Program-made: the position numbers and the translations under genes
Notes under the pieces: model-generated
Told to the model about the DNA's origin: nothing
Databases searched by the model: none
Seen by the model: only the letters and a program-made list of their open reading frames with translations
Part shown: piece by piece, positions 36,680-46,164 of the stretch
Layout: each line of letters opens with the position of its first letter
Position numbering within the stretch: the first letter of the stretch is position 1
Assembly: GCA_040506705.1 (NCBI GenBank)
Contig: JBEVWG010000021.1
Coordinates: 1 to 64,000 of the forward strand
Reading direction: 5' to 3'
DNA from: Thiodiazotropha sp040506705
GTDB lineage: Bacteria; Pseudomonadota; Gammaproteobacteria; Chromatiales; Chromatiaceae
Length of the DNA stretch: 64,000 bases

Positions 36680-37848
36680 ACATCCATGAATATCAGACCA
36701 AGGACCTTTTTCGTCAATATAAAATTCCTGTACCCGAGGGTCGAATGGCCCATTCAGCCAATCAGGCCCTGACCGCGGCCGAACAGCTTGGTGGTGAGGG
36801 TTGGGTAGTTAAGGCTCAAATACATGCAGGGGGACGAGGAAAAGCCGGAGGAGTGCTGCTAGCCAAGAATCTGGATGAAGTGCGTGAGCATGCTGAAAAG
36901 CTACTTGGCAGTCACCTGATTACCAAGCAGACCGGTGAACAGGGGCGTATGGTCAACCGTGTGCTTGTTGAGCAGTTACAGGATATCCAGGCTGAATACT
37001 ATCTTGGTATTGTGATCAACAGGGCTAACCAGCGGATCACTTTGATTGCCTCTGCCGCCGGGGGTATGGATATCGAGGAGGTTGCCGCCTCCACTCCGGA
37101 CAAGGTCATTAACGAGGTGGTTGATCCCGCAGTAGGTCTACAGGATTTTCAATGCCGCAAAGTGGCTGCAGGTATCGGTCTTAGTGGTAAGCAGATAAAT
37201 GCTGCTGCACGCATCATGAAACGTCTCTATCGCTGTTTTCGAGATAAGGATGGATTGATGGCTGAGATCAATCCGTTAGTATCCACTGGGGATGGGCAGT
37301 TTTTGGCTCTGGATGCAAAGATGTCCTTTGATGGTAATGCTCTGTTTCGTCAGCCGGAGATTGCCGATCAACGGGATTTCGATGAAGAGGATCCGAAAGA
37401 AGTTGAGGCGTCTGGTCATGATCTTAACTACATTGCACTGGATGGCAGCGTTGGTTGTATTGTCAACGGTGCCGGTCTTGCCATGGCAACCATGGATGCG
37501 ATAAGCCTCTATGGAGGACGGCCTGCCAATTTTCTTGATGTAGGCGGTGGTGCTTCACCCGAGAAGATTGCCAACGCCTTTCGAATCGTTCTGGAAGACC
37601 CGAATGTCAAAGTTTTGATGTTGAATATCTATGCAGGCATCAATCGCTGCGACTGGATAGCAGAGGGTATTGTCAAAGCAGTCGCGGATCAGGAGGTGAA
37701 TGTACCCATCGTGGTACGTCTGGCCGGTACCAACCTGGAGGAGGGGCGAAAGATTCTGGCCGACTCAGGGTTGCACTACATACATGCCGATCGTTTGAGT
37801 GATGCGGCTGAGAAGTCAGTTAAAGCACTTGCAGGAGGGGCGGCATGA
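36676..37848 (+). CDS. mtkA: Malate-CoA ligase beta subunit, 390 aa
   Basis: Forms the ATP-grasp half of a heterodimeric CoA ligase. GTG 36676 overlaps the mcl stop (GTGA). ATP-grasp motifs are WVVKAQIHAGGRGKAGGV, LVEQLQDIQAEYYLGIVINR, MAEINPLVSTGDGQFLALDAKM and FLDVGGGASPEKI. NIYAGINRCDWIAEGIV replaces the GGIVRC type usual in succinyl-CoA synthetase, as in known malate thiokinases as I recall. With mcl in front and mtkB behind (ATGA overlap), malate is the likely acid, forming malyl-CoA for cleavage. Confidence 0.85.
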   Translation: MNIHEYQTKDLFRQYKIPVPEGRMAHSANQALTAAEQLGGEGWVVKAQIHAGGRGKAGGVLLAKNLDEVREHAEKLLGSHLITKQTGEQGRMVNRVLVEQLQDIQAEYYLGIVINRANQRITLIASAAGGMDIEEVAASTPDKVINEVVDPAVGLQDFQCRKVAAGIGLSGKQINAAARIMKRLYRCFRDKDGLMAEINPLVSTGDGQFLALDAKMSFDGNALFRQPEIADQRDFDEEDPKEVEASGHDLNYIALDGSVGCIVNGAGLAMATMDAISLYGGRPANFLDVGGGASPEKIANAFRIVLEDPNVKVLMLNIYAGINRCDWIAEGIVKAVADQEVNVPIVVRLAGTNLEEGRKILADSGLHYIHADRLSDAAEKSVKALAGGAA

Positions 37849-38732
37849 GTATTTTGGTCAACAAGGATTCCCGGGTCATCTTTCAGGGCTTCACCGGTCA
37901 GCACGCTACTTTTCATGCCCAGGAAGCGATCAGTATGGGCACCCAGGTGGTCGGCGGTGTCACCCCTGGTAAGGGCGGTCAAACACACATCGACAGGCCA
38001 GTATTTGACACTGTTACAGATGCGGTGGAGCAGACGGGGGCGGATGTCAGTGTGGTTTTTGTCCCACCTGCATTCGCAGCAGATGCCGTAATGGAGGCGA
38101 TTGACGCGGGAATCAAGGTGATTGTGGTGATTACCGATGGTGTGCCTGTACAGGATATGGTCAGGGTGAAACGCTATCTGATCGGTCATGACGCCATTAT
38201 TATCGGGCCTAATACTGCAGGGGTGATCACCCCTGAAGCGTGTAAGGTCGGAATCATGCCGGCTCATATCTACCGTAAAGGACGAATCGGTGTGGTCTCC
38301 CGCTCCGGTACCCTCAATTATGAAGCGGTGGAACAGATGAGTGAACTGGGGCTGGGCATCTCTACCAGCATCAGCATCGGTGGTGATCCGGTCAATGGCT
38401 GTGATTTTCTGACCCTGATGAAGCAGTTTGCTACAGACCCTGAGACCGATGCGGTATTGATGATTGGTGAAATTGGTGGATCTCAGGAGGTCGAGGCGGC
38501 AACCTGGGCAAGAGAGCATATGCAAAAACCACTGATCGGGTTCATTGCCGGAGCTACTGCACCTGCAGGTCGTACCATGGGACATGCTGGAGCCATCATC
38601 TCTGGCGAAGACGATACGGCCCAGGCCAAAATGAAACGTTTGGCTGAGCTGGATGTTCACGTGGTACAGAATGCGGCGGAGATTGGACGGACTGTTGAAG
38701 AGAGTCTGGTGAAGCAGGAGTGTCCCGCTTAG
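37845..38732 (+). CDS. mtkB: Malate-CoA ligase alpha subunit, 295 aa
   Basis: CoA-binding and phospho-His half of the ligase. N-terminal Rossmann part: VNKDSRVIFQGFTGQHATFHAQE and GVTPGKGGQ. The active-site His is H247 in TMGHAGAIISG; VVSRSGTLNYEAVEQM and GEIGGSQEVEAA are also typical of SucD-type chains. ATGA overlap with mtkA shows tight coupling. It is not accompanied by a dehydrogenase complex, again arguing for malate rather than succinate. Confidence 0.87.
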   Translation: MSILVNKDSRVIFQGFTGQHATFHAQEAISMGTQVVGGVTPGKGGQTHIDRPVFDTVTDAVEQTGADVSVVFVPPAFAADAVMEAIDAGIKVIVVITDGVPVQDMVRVKRYLIGHDAIIIGPNTAGVITPEACKVGIMPAHIYRKGRIGVVSRSGTLNYEAVEQMSELGLGISTSISIGGDPVNGCDFLTLMKQFATDPETDAVLMIGEIGGSQEVEAATWAREHMQKPLIGFIAGATAPAGRTMGHAGAIISGEDDTAQAKMKRLAELDVHVVQNAAEIGRTVEESLVKQECPA

Positions 38733-39006
38733 GCTCTGTTTGTGTCGTTTCCATCTGACTCCTTTTATTGAATATCAATGGGTTAGGGGTTATATAGAGT
38801 GGTTGGACAAGAATAGGATTGATGCCAGGGAAGGTGTCCGGAATCAAGTAACAGTGGATCTCTGATAGAGAGCGATAGGAGGAGTGGATTGATTACGGAT
38901 TAATCGCACAGCCCTCAAGACTGGATGGAATAGTAATCCTGGCTTGTAATTGGCGTAGAATAGGAGGAATATTCCTCAAATTCACCACAGGAACAGGTTT
39001 GGTGAG

Positions 39007-39711
39007 ATGAAAAGGCTTCTGATACTCAACAGCAAGGGAGGCTGTGGAAAAACAACTATCGCGACCAATCTGGCGGGTTACTACGCCTCGGCCGGGACGC
39101 CGACTGCATTGTTCGATTATGACCCTCAGGGCTCCAGCCAGCGCTGGCTTGACCTTCGTTCTGAAGAGTTCTCCAATATTCATGGTGTATTTGCGGCTAA
39201 GCCAACTCAAGGGGCTGTCACGCGGGCTTTTGCCCAGCGGGTTCCAGGGGAGACAGAGCGAGTTGTGGTGGATACACCGGCTTCAATGAAACGCCTCGAT
39301 ATGATGGACATGCTGCGTAACGCCTCAGCGGTGATTGTTCCGGTACTCCCATCAGCGATTGACCGCCATGTGACGCTGGATTTTCTTCAGGAGCTGACCA
39401 CACTATGCCGTCAGATGGGTATCAATATACCTGTGGGAATTGTGGCCAACCGGGTTCGTTTAAACACTCGTGCGTTCAAGCAACTACAAGAGACCCTGGC
39501 TCTACTGGATATCCCTCTGGTTGCTTTTTTGAGAGATACTCAAAACTATGTCCATGCCGCAGAGAACGGATGTGCCATTGTAGAGCTCAAAACAGCCTCG
39601 ATGAAAAAAGACCGTCAGCAGTGGCTGGAATTGATCAACTGGTTGGAAAGCAGCCATACGCCACCCAGGGTTCATTCGGCCAATAAGGCACAAGCTGGAC
39701 TTGGCAGTTAA
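39007..39711 (+). CDS. Orphan ParA-family ATPase, 234 aa
   Basis: Deviant Walker A KGGCGKTT (residues 10-17), an ALFDYDPQGSSQRW switch segment, and VVVDTPASM for Walker B. The C-terminal half (LPSAIDRHVTLDFLQEL, ANRVRLNTRAFKQLQ) fits small ParA/MinD-like ATPases that position cargo. No parB, parS or chemotaxis gene is beside it, so chromosome segregation is unlikely. It lies 275 bases after mtkB and 54 bases before purT, with no obvious functional link. Confidence 0.82.
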   Translation: MKRLLILNSKGGCGKTTIATNLAGYYASAGTPTALFDYDPQGSSQRWLDLRSEEFSNIHGVFAAKPTQGAVTRAFAQRVPGETERVVVDTPASMKRLDMMDMLRNASAVIVPVLPSAIDRHVTLDFLQELTTLCRQMGINIPVGIVANRVRLNTRAFKQLQETLALLDIPLVAFLRDTQNYVHAAENGCAIVELKTASMKKDRQQWLELINWLESSHTPPRVHSANKAQAGLGS

Positions 39712-39765
39712 TTCTTCTATATTTTCTCTCTTACCCTCTTTTTTTACTTTCTACAGGACCCGACG

Positions 39766-40947
39766 ATGACAATCATTGGAACACCCTTTTCATCTTATGC
39801 AACGAAAGTTCTTCTCTGTGGCTCAGGGGAGTTGGGTAAAGAGGTTGTCATTGAATTGCAGCGTTTCGGTTGTGAGGTGATTGCTTGTGATCGATATGAA
39901 AACGCACCGGCAATGCAGGTGGCAGATCGCTCATATGCCTTTTCAATGCTGGATGGTGATGAGTTGAGAAGAGTGATTGAGATGGAGAAGCCTGACTATA
40001 TCGTGCCTGAAATAGAAGCGATTTCCACAGACACTTTAGTTGAGCTTGAAGGGGAAGGCTTTAATGTGATTCCCACTGCTAATGCGGCAAAACTGACCAT
40101 GAACCGTGAAGGCATTCGCAGGCTTGCAGCGGAAGAGTTGGGTATCCCAACATCCAACTATAAGTTTGTCGACAATAGAGCGGACTTTGTTGAAGCGGTC
40201 ACCTCAATTGGTATCCCCTGTGTGGTAAAACCGATTATGAGTTCATCAGGCAAAGGTCAGAGCACCATTAAAAGTGAAGCTGACATTGAGAAGAGCTGGA
40301 CCTATGCGCAGGAGGGTGGTCGTGCCGGGGCTGGACGGGTCATTGTAGAGGGCTTTGTAGATTTTGATTATGAGATCACTCTGTTGACCATACGCCATAT
40401 AGACGGTGTCAGTTTCTGTAAACCGATAGGTCATCGTCAGGAAGATGGGGATTATCAGGAGTCGTGGCAGCCACAACCAATGAGTGATAGCGCATTGTCT
40501 AAAGCCAAAGAGATTGCTGAGAAGGTAACCGGTGCTTTGGGTGGACGTGGTATTTTTGGCGTGGAGCTGTTTATAAAAGGGGATGATGTCACGTTCAGTG
40601 AAGTATCTCCCCGCCCACATGATACCGGTATGGTGACGATGATCGCGCAGGATCTATCGCAATTTGCGCTACACGCCCGCGCAATCCTGGGTTTACCAAT
40701 CCCAAATATCATGCAACATGGTCCATCGGCATCTGCAGTCATTTTGGTAGACGGTGAATCAGATAAAGTCCGCTTTGGAAATCTCGAAACTGCACTTGCT
40801 GATGCGGATACTCAACTTCGACTTTTCGGCAAACCTGAGGTAAAAGGCAAACGTCGAATGGGGGTGGCATTGGCGCGTGGCGGGGATATTGAACAAGCTC
40901 GGCAGAAGGCGATGAAAGTGGCTGCGGCGGTTGAAACTGAGCTCTGA
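39766..40947 (+). CDS. purT: Formate-dependent GAR transformylase, 393 aa
   Basis: An ATP-grasp enzyme that uses formate and ATP to formylate glycinamide ribonucleotide in purine synthesis, without folate. The N-terminus has LLCGSGELGKEVVIELQRFG and EVIACDRYENAPAMQVADR, followed by ATP-binding VVKPIMSSSGKGQSTIKS and VEGFVDFDYEITLLTIR, then FGVELFIKGDDVTFSEVSPRPHDTG. Full family length. With a C1-oxidising cluster 3 kb away, it may also be an outlet for formate, though purT is widespread. Confidence 0.95.
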   Translation: MTIIGTPFSSYATKVLLCGSGELGKEVVIELQRFGCEVIACDRYENAPAMQVADRSYAFSMLDGDELRRVIEMEKPDYIVPEIEAISTDTLVELEGEGFNVIPTANAAKLTMNREGIRRLAAEELGIPTSNYKFVDNRADFVEAVTSIGIPCVVKPIMSSSGKGQSTIKSEADIEKSWTYAQEGGRAGAGRVIVEGFVDFDYEITLLTIRHIDGVSFCKPIGHRQEDGDYQESWQPQPMSDSALSKAKEIAEKVTGALGGRGIFGVELFIKGDDVTFSEVSPRPHDTGMVTMIAQDLSQFALHARAILGLPIPNIMQHGPSASAVILVDGESDKVRFGNLETALADADTQLRLFGKPEVKGKRRMGVALARGGDIEQARQKAMKVAAAVETEL

Positions 40948-41333
40948 CATTTTCTGAGAACTATTTTCTTAGCTGTAGTATCGATTACTCATAAATAATT
41001 TATGTATGAGTTTAAAAGGCGATTTTTTTATTGCTTGTATTACGCTCTCTCTTAGCTAGGCAGTTGGTGGGGCATGGCCCCACCCTACACTTATTCTCAG
41101 GGTTAAGTTGGTGGGGCATGGCCCCACCCTACAGGTGTTCTCAGGTTTAAGTATATCAATGGGTAGGGTGGGGCCACGCCCCACCATCACTAAGGGTAGC
41201 TCCATCCTATGTATATTAAATGGGTAGGGTGGGGCCATGCCCCACCATCACGCATCGTAATTATAAGAAGATTGCTATCCCCACCCATGGGCTGCTGATA
41301 TTAACCGGATAGCTCTATATATTCTTACAACTA
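40948..41333. repeat. Intergenic region with four REP copies
   Basis: Copies at 41066-41087 and 41110-41131 (inverse) and 41164-41185 and 41225-41246 (forward), separated by 22-40 bases of related spacer (ATATCAATGGG, TATTAAATGGG). The third has CACG instead of CATG at its centre. The pairing of orientations suggests a BIME-like cluster between convergent genes. Confidence 0.88.
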
Positions 41334-43349
41334 TCAACGGGTTTGATTGATACCGTGCTTTCTTAGTTTTCTATAGAGGGTGTTACGACTCATTCCCAAT
41401 GCTTCGGCAGTTCTTGAAATGTTCCAGCCATTGTTTCCCAAGGTGGCGAGAATGACTTGCTGTTCAGCAGACTGAAGCGGATTGTCTTCTTCATCCACTT
41501 CTTCAGGAAGAGGTTTTTCGAAGGATTGTTCCTGGGTCAATGGTGCTGCCTGTTGTTTTGTTTCTGGCGGTGGTGGTGGCGCATAATCAAGATTGAAATC
41601 ATCCAGCTGTAGTTCGCCAGTTTCACATAACGCGATTGCAGTTCGTATGACAAAGCGTAGTTGGCGTAAGTTGCCTGGCCACTGGTAGCTCAGAAGGGCA
41701 TCCATCGATTGTTTGGAGATTTTTAATGCGGTACCGGTATCGTTTTCTGCTTCCAGTACCTTGACGATGATCCTGCTCAAGTCCTCTCTGTCACGCAAAG
41801 GGGGAAGATCGAGGGTAATACCATTCAGACGGTAGTAGAGGTCTTCCCTGAATTCACCGGTATAGACCAGTTTGCGCAGGTCGCGATGGGTAGCCGTGAC
41901 TACATGAAGATCCACTTTTACAGGTTGATCCCCACCCAGGGGTACTACCTCCTGGGTTTCCAATACACGTAACAAGCGTGACTGCATTGTATGGGGCATA
42001 TCTCCTATCTCATCCAGGAACAGGGTGCCACCGTCAGATTCGATAAACTTACCACGTCTTCCATCCCTGCGGGCTCCGGTAAAGGCTCCTTGGCGATAGC
42101 CGAAGAGTTCACTTTCGATCAGGGTCTCAGGTATCGATGCGCAGTTAAGTGCCACGAAGGGCTTTTCACGGCGATCACTGGCCAAGTGGATAGCCTGAGT
42201 GAAAAGCTCTTTACCTGTGCCGGTTTCACCATGTAAGAGAATAGGTATGCGTTTGTTCATTACCCGCTTGGCGCGGCGGGCAGCCTCTTTCATAAACGGG
42301 TCTTCTCCCGCGAGTACAGATAACTCGCAGAGCTCGCCACGGCAATCATCAGGATTGGTTTTGGCTGGTGGTATCGATAGCTCTCTGTTATGGCGACGGA
42401 TTTTTTCTTTATATTGGAATAGGTGTCCGAATAGCTGCCTGCCGTTGCGCTGATCCTGGAAATGAAAGATGCTGTTGTCTCCGTTGGAGGCTTGCTGCAG
42501 CATCTTGTTAAGATCCTTACTGAGGACAAAGTCTATATTTTGATTCAGTAGTTGCTGGCGGTCGCTAATGCCAAGGATCCTCAGTGCACTTCTGTTGATT
42601 GCGCATACCCGGTTCTCCTCGTCGATCGCCAACAGGCCTTCAGAGGCGAGTCCGAGATGATTCACTTGCTGGTGGAAACGCAGTATTCGCCATTTTCTCA
42701 TGTAGTGCAGGAAATACTGGTTCTCAATGATCTGTGCAGAGTTCGCGACCAGTGCCCGTGCCAGAACCTGAGCAGAGGTGCTGTCTTCATTGCTGCAACA
42801 GGAGGCATCCAGTACTGCCAGGAGGTTACCATGGGGGTCGTGGATCGGTGCGGCGGAACAGGTGAGGTGTATATTCTGGGTGAGGAAATGTTCGTCCTTA
42901 TGTACGGTGAGCGGTCTACCCTCGGCGATACAGGTGCCTATGCCATTGGTGCCGACATGGGATTCCCCCCAGTTTGCGCCTTCCCAGAGTCCTGCTTCTC
43001 GAAAGTCATCAATAAGTCGGTCACTGGTGAGATGATTCAGTATAACCCCATCATTATTGGTGAGGATGAGTGCATAGCCTGATCCTTTAAGAGAGCTATG
43101 CAGATTGAGCATCTCCGGCTCAGCCAGATGTAAAAAGCCTTCAAAACGCTGGCACAATTCTCTTAGGGCTGAGGCATCGACCACCGCAGGCCTGTGCATA
43201 TGTAATGGATCCAGTTCATCATTAACGGCACATCTGCGCCATGATGTCAGAATCTGTCTGGCCAACGGCGAATCATCCGGTGATTTTTCGTCGGCGAGTA
43301 CATTAAAAATATTTTGTGCGTGTTGACGTTGTAGGTGTCTACGAGCCAT
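41334..43349 (-). CDS. Sigma-54-dependent activator, AcoR type, 671 aa
   Basis: N-terminal GAF sensor (about 60-215, GESHVGTNGIGTCIAEGRPLTVH and AAPIHDPHGNLLAVLDASC), a PAS-like segment (230-310), the AAA+ domain (about 340-560) with Walker A GETGTGKE, GAFTGARRDG loop that contacts sigma-54, and GTLFLDEIGDMP. A Fis-type HTH is at the end (WNISRTAEALGMSRNTLYRKL). AcoR-type proteins sense small metabolites or alcohols. It diverges from the PQQ alcohol dehydrogenase, which has a consensus sigma-54 promoter, so it is almost certainly its activator. Confidence 0.92.
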   Translation of the reverse strand: MARRHLQRQHAQNIFNVLADEKSPDDSPLARQILTSWRRCAVNDELDPLHMHRPAVVDASALRELCQRFEGFLHLAEPEMLNLHSSLKGSGYALILTNNDGVILNHLTSDRLIDDFREAGLWEGANWGESHVGTNGIGTCIAEGRPLTVHKDEHFLTQNIHLTCSAAPIHDPHGNLLAVLDASCCSNEDSTSAQVLARALVANSAQIIENQYFLHYMRKWRILRFHQQVNHLGLASEGLLAIDEENRVCAINRSALRILGISDRQQLLNQNIDFVLSKDLNKMLQQASNGDNSIFHFQDQRNGRQLFGHLFQYKEKIRRHNRELSIPPAKTNPDDCRGELCELSVLAGEDPFMKEAARRAKRVMNKRIPILLHGETGTGKELFTQAIHLASDRREKPFVALNCASIPETLIESELFGYRQGAFTGARRDGRRGKFIESDGGTLFLDEIGDMPHTMQSRLLRVLETQEVVPLGGDQPVKVDLHVVTATHRDLRKLVYTGEFREDLYYRLNGITLDLPPLRDREDLSRIIVKVLEAENDTGTALKISKQSMDALLSYQWPGNLRQLRFVIRTAIALCETGELQLDDFNLDYAPPPPPETKQQAAPLTQEQSFEKPLPEEVDEEDNPLQSAEQQVILATLGNNGWNISRTAEALGMSRNTLYRKLRKHGINQTR

Positions 43350-44141
43350 CTACTACATCCTCCATCCCCACTTTTCAGCGAGGCTATATATTATTTTTCA
43401 GGCAGCAACATGCTGTATACAACTGCACTGGCATTTTTCACACAAATCACTCCTTTCGTGATGACTACAGCTTTGCCACCGATAGATGATCGGGGCGACG
43501 TCACGATTCCATGGATAACTTCTTGGGCTAAGCAAGGGCTGATTATCACTATCTGTGACAGTAATCAGCCCTCCTTGGAACTAATCACCCTACGATGACT
43601 GGTGTAGTTATTACGACTGCAACTTCAGCGACAATCGTGTAAATACTCCCAGTTCTATCCCGGTTGATCTAATCAAGTGACACGCTTATCTGTGAAAACT
43701 GGGGTCTTGATCCGGCAATTTCTGAGTCAGATCCGCAGATAAATTCGATACCACCTAGTGGGAATGTTGTGATATGCCTTTTATTAGTAATCAGCTGAAG
43801 TCTAGTCAAATAGTTGGATTACAGCAAACTACAACTGTAATGAACCCCAAATAGTTTATCGTTGTCTGGTGGTTCTTGGATGGTTCTGCCTGTTATGGGT
43901 TGATCCTATGATTAATGGGTAAATGTTCTGCCCTGACTGATCGTTGTGCACTCTCCAGCCCACATATCGAGCTGAACATTCTTATTCCGGATTCTCTACA
44001 ACGCTCTAACTGTAACCTCCTGTAACGAAACCGATACACCCTTTGTTGTTATCTGATACCTGCAAATTTTGGGCGCTATCTCCAAACTGACCTGAAAAAA
44101 AATAATCTATAAATATCAAATAGATAAATTGTTTTTGTATG
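43350..44141. other. Divergent regulatory region
   Basis: About 790 bases between the activator and the dehydrogenase promoter. It should hold upstream activator sites and the activator's own promoter. A pair of direct TGTAAC repeats (about 44008 and 44021, CTGTAACCTCCTGTAACG) is the only candidate motif and is not convincing. The open frame 43335-43598 is not protein-like. Confidence 0.4.
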
Positions 44142-44157
44142 TGGCCTGGGTCTTGCT
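44142..44157 (+). promoter_or_regulatory. Sigma-54 promoter of the PQQ alcohol dehydrogenase
   Basis: TGGCCTGGGTCTTGCT matches the sigma-54 pattern TGGCAC-N5-TTGC, with GG at 44143-44144 and GC at 44155-44156 spaced exactly 10 nt. Transcription would start near 44168, giving an 84-nt leader before ATG 44252. The divergent sigma-54 activator supports it. Confidence 0.88.
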
Positions 44158-44251
44158 ATAGATGTTTGAAGGAGGGTATGGCGGCGCCAGGGCGTTTGGC
44201 CTTGCCGACCATCCAGAGACGATCAACCACTTTCGGGGAGGAGAAATAAAT

Positions 44252-46018
44252 ATGATATTCCCGCTGAAAACTAAGGCCTTAAGCGCAGCTACGGTAGTTA
44301 CCGTACTGAGTGGAGGTTTAAGTCTGAGCAGTATGGTTCAGGCCGGGGTCACCCAGGCTGATATTGATAATGATGCCAAGACTACTGGAGATGTGGTCAG
44401 TTGGGGCATGGGTCAACAGGGCCAGCGTTATAGTCCGCTTAAAAAGATCAACAAGGGCAATGTGAAGAAGCTGGTGCCAGCCTGGAGTTTTTCCTTTGGT
44501 GGTGAAAAGCAGCGCGGCCAGGAAGCGCAGCCTGTGATACATAACGGTCGAATTTTTGTGACAGGCTCATATTCACGTCTGTACGCAATCGATGCCAAGA
44601 GTGGTGAGGAGTTATGGCAGTACGACCATCGCCTGCCCGACGGTATTTTGCCTTGCTGTGATGTTATTAATCGTGGCGCAGCCCTCCACGGTGACCTGGT
44701 AATCTTCGGTACCCTTGATGCCCGCCTGGTGGCATTGGATCAAGCTACCGGTAAGGTCAAGTGGCGCTCAAAGATCGATGATTACAAGGCTGGCTACTCA
44801 TTCACCGCGGCACCCCTGATCGTGAAAGACATGGTAATCACTGGTGTTTCCGGTGGTGAGTTCGGTGTCATTGGTCGTGTGGAAGCACGAGATGCCAAGA
44901 CTGGTGAGCTGCGTTGGATTCGTCCCTCTGTTGAAGGACACATGGGCTATATCTGGAAAAACGGCGAAAAGAAAGAGAATGGGATCACCGGTACTACCAA
45001 TGCAACCTGGCCTGGCGACATGTGGAAGACAGGCGGTGCAGCTACCTGGCAGGGGGGTACTTACGATACTGAAACTGATCTGATCTTCTACGGTACTGGC
45101 AATCCTGCGCCTTGGAACGCCCACATGCGTCCAGGGGACAATCTCTATTCCACCTCTACCCTGGCATTAGATCCAGATACCGGCAAAATCTCCTGGCACT
45201 ACCAATACACACCCAACGATGGTTGGGACTATGACGGTGTAAATGAGTTGGTCTCCTTCAATACCGGGGGTAAGAAGCTGGCGGGTCACGCCGATCGCAA
45301 TGGCTTTTTCTATGTCCTTGACCGTACCAATGGCAAGTTGGAGAACGCTTTTCCCTTCGTCACCCGGGTCGATTTTGCCAAGGGTATCGATATGAAGACT
45401 GGTCGTCCTATTGAGACCGGACTTCGTCCCGGCGATCCGACTAAAACAGGGGATGGCAAGAAGGGTGATTCCATCTTCATTGCCCCCTCTTTCCTGGGTG
45501 CAAAGAACTGGATGCCAATGGCATACAGCCCCGATACAGAGCTGTTCTATGTGCCAGCCAACGAGTGGGGTATGGATATCTGGAATGAGCCTGTGACCTA
45601 CAAGAAGGGTGCTGCCTATCTGGGTGCAGGTTTTACCATCAAGCCGCTCTATGACGACTATATCGGTGCGTTGAGAGCGGTAGATCCAAAAACTGGAAAG
45701 ATCAAGTGGGAGTATAAGAATAACGCGCCTCTCTGGGGTGGTGTTATGACCACTGGTGGTGGATTGGTTTTCACCGGAACACCCGAGGGCTATCTCAAGG
45801 CCTTTGATGATCAGACTGGTAAGGAGCTATGGAAGTTTCAAACCGGTTCCGGCGTTGTCGGGTGCCCTGTCACCTGGGAACAGGATGGCGAGCAGTTTAT
45901 CGCTGTACCTTCAGGTTGGGGTGGCGCAGTTCCGCTTTGGGGTGGTGATGTGGCCAGTAAGGTCAAATTCCTCAACCAGGGTGGCTCACTCTGGGTATTC
46001 AAGCTTTCCGGAGCCTGA
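44252..46018 (+). CDS. Lanthanide-type PQQ alcohol dehydrogenase, 588 aa
   Basis: Periplasmic quinoprotein oxidising methanol, ethanol or similar alcohols. ATG 44252 follows GGGGAGGAG; an in-frame ATG 44162 lies before the probable mRNA start. Signal peptide to about residue 31 (SSMVQA). Adjacent cysteines of the CC disulfide are in LPCCDVINRGAA. The active-site strand GWDYDGVNE has D326 plus the extra D328; this second Asp marks lanthanide-dependent enzymes (XoxF, ExaF, PedH), where calcium enzymes have Ala or Ser. W-motifs ELWQYD, KVKWRSK, GKELWKFQTGSG and APLWGGV are the propeller repeats. INRGAALHG, RPGDNLYS and LDRTNGK look closer to PedH/ExaF than to methanol-type XoxF. Followed by its cytochrome and accessory genes. 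Confidence 0.9.
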   Translation: MIFPLKTKALSAATVVTVLSGGLSLSSMVQAGVTQADIDNDAKTTGDVVSWGMGQQGQRYSPLKKINKGNVKKLVPAWSFSFGGEKQRGQEAQPVIHNGRIFVTGSYSRLYAIDAKSGEELWQYDHRLPDGILPCCDVINRGAALHGDLVIFGTLDARLVALDQATGKVKWRSKIDDYKAGYSFTAAPLIVKDMVITGVSGGEFGVIGRVEARDAKTGELRWIRPSVEGHMGYIWKNGEKKENGITGTTNATWPGDMWKTGGAATWQGGTYDTETDLIFYGTGNPAPWNAHMRPGDNLYSTSTLALDPDTGKISWHYQYTPNDGWDYDGVNELVSFNTGGKKLAGHADRNGFFYVLDRTNGKLENAFPFVTRVDFAKGIDMKTGRPIETGLRPGDPTKTGDGKKGDSIFIAPSFLGAKNWMPMAYSPDTELFYVPANEWGMDIWNEPVTYKKGAAYLGAGFTIKPLYDDYIGALRAVDPKTGKIKWEYKNNAPLWGGVMTTGGGLVFTGTPEGYLKAFDDQTGKELWKFQTGSGVVGCPVTWEQDGEQFIAVPSGWGGAVPLWGGDVASKVKFLNQGGSLWVFKLSGA

Positions 46019-46034
46019 TTACTGACGTAAAGGG

Positions 46035-46061
46035 GCGACGGGTAGTTGCGCTATCCGTCGC
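46035..46061 (+). promoter_or_regulatory. Intercistronic hairpin between dehydrogenase and cytochrome
   Basis: GCGACGGGTAG-ttgcg-CTATCCGTCGC: an 11-bp stem with one G-U pair, 17 bases after the dehydrogenase stop and without a T-run. It may stabilise the upstream mRNA or reduce read-through so that the dehydrogenase is made in excess. Confidence 0.6.
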
Positions 46062-46164
46062 TCACTATTAATCGACTTACCCCGTAAGAATTTTATCGGT
46101 GTAGTTTCACAAGGGCGGCACGGTCGCTCACTATGTTTTAATTTTTTGACGGAGTTTTTTATAA

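Noticed and set aside
36676..38732. Succinyl-CoA synthetase sucCD
   Set aside because: Gene order behind malyl-CoA lyase and the AGINRC motif favour malate-CoA ligase; substrate still needs assay.
44000..44040. Direct TGTAAC repeats as activator sites
   Set aside because: Only two short copies; too weak without a known operator for this activator.
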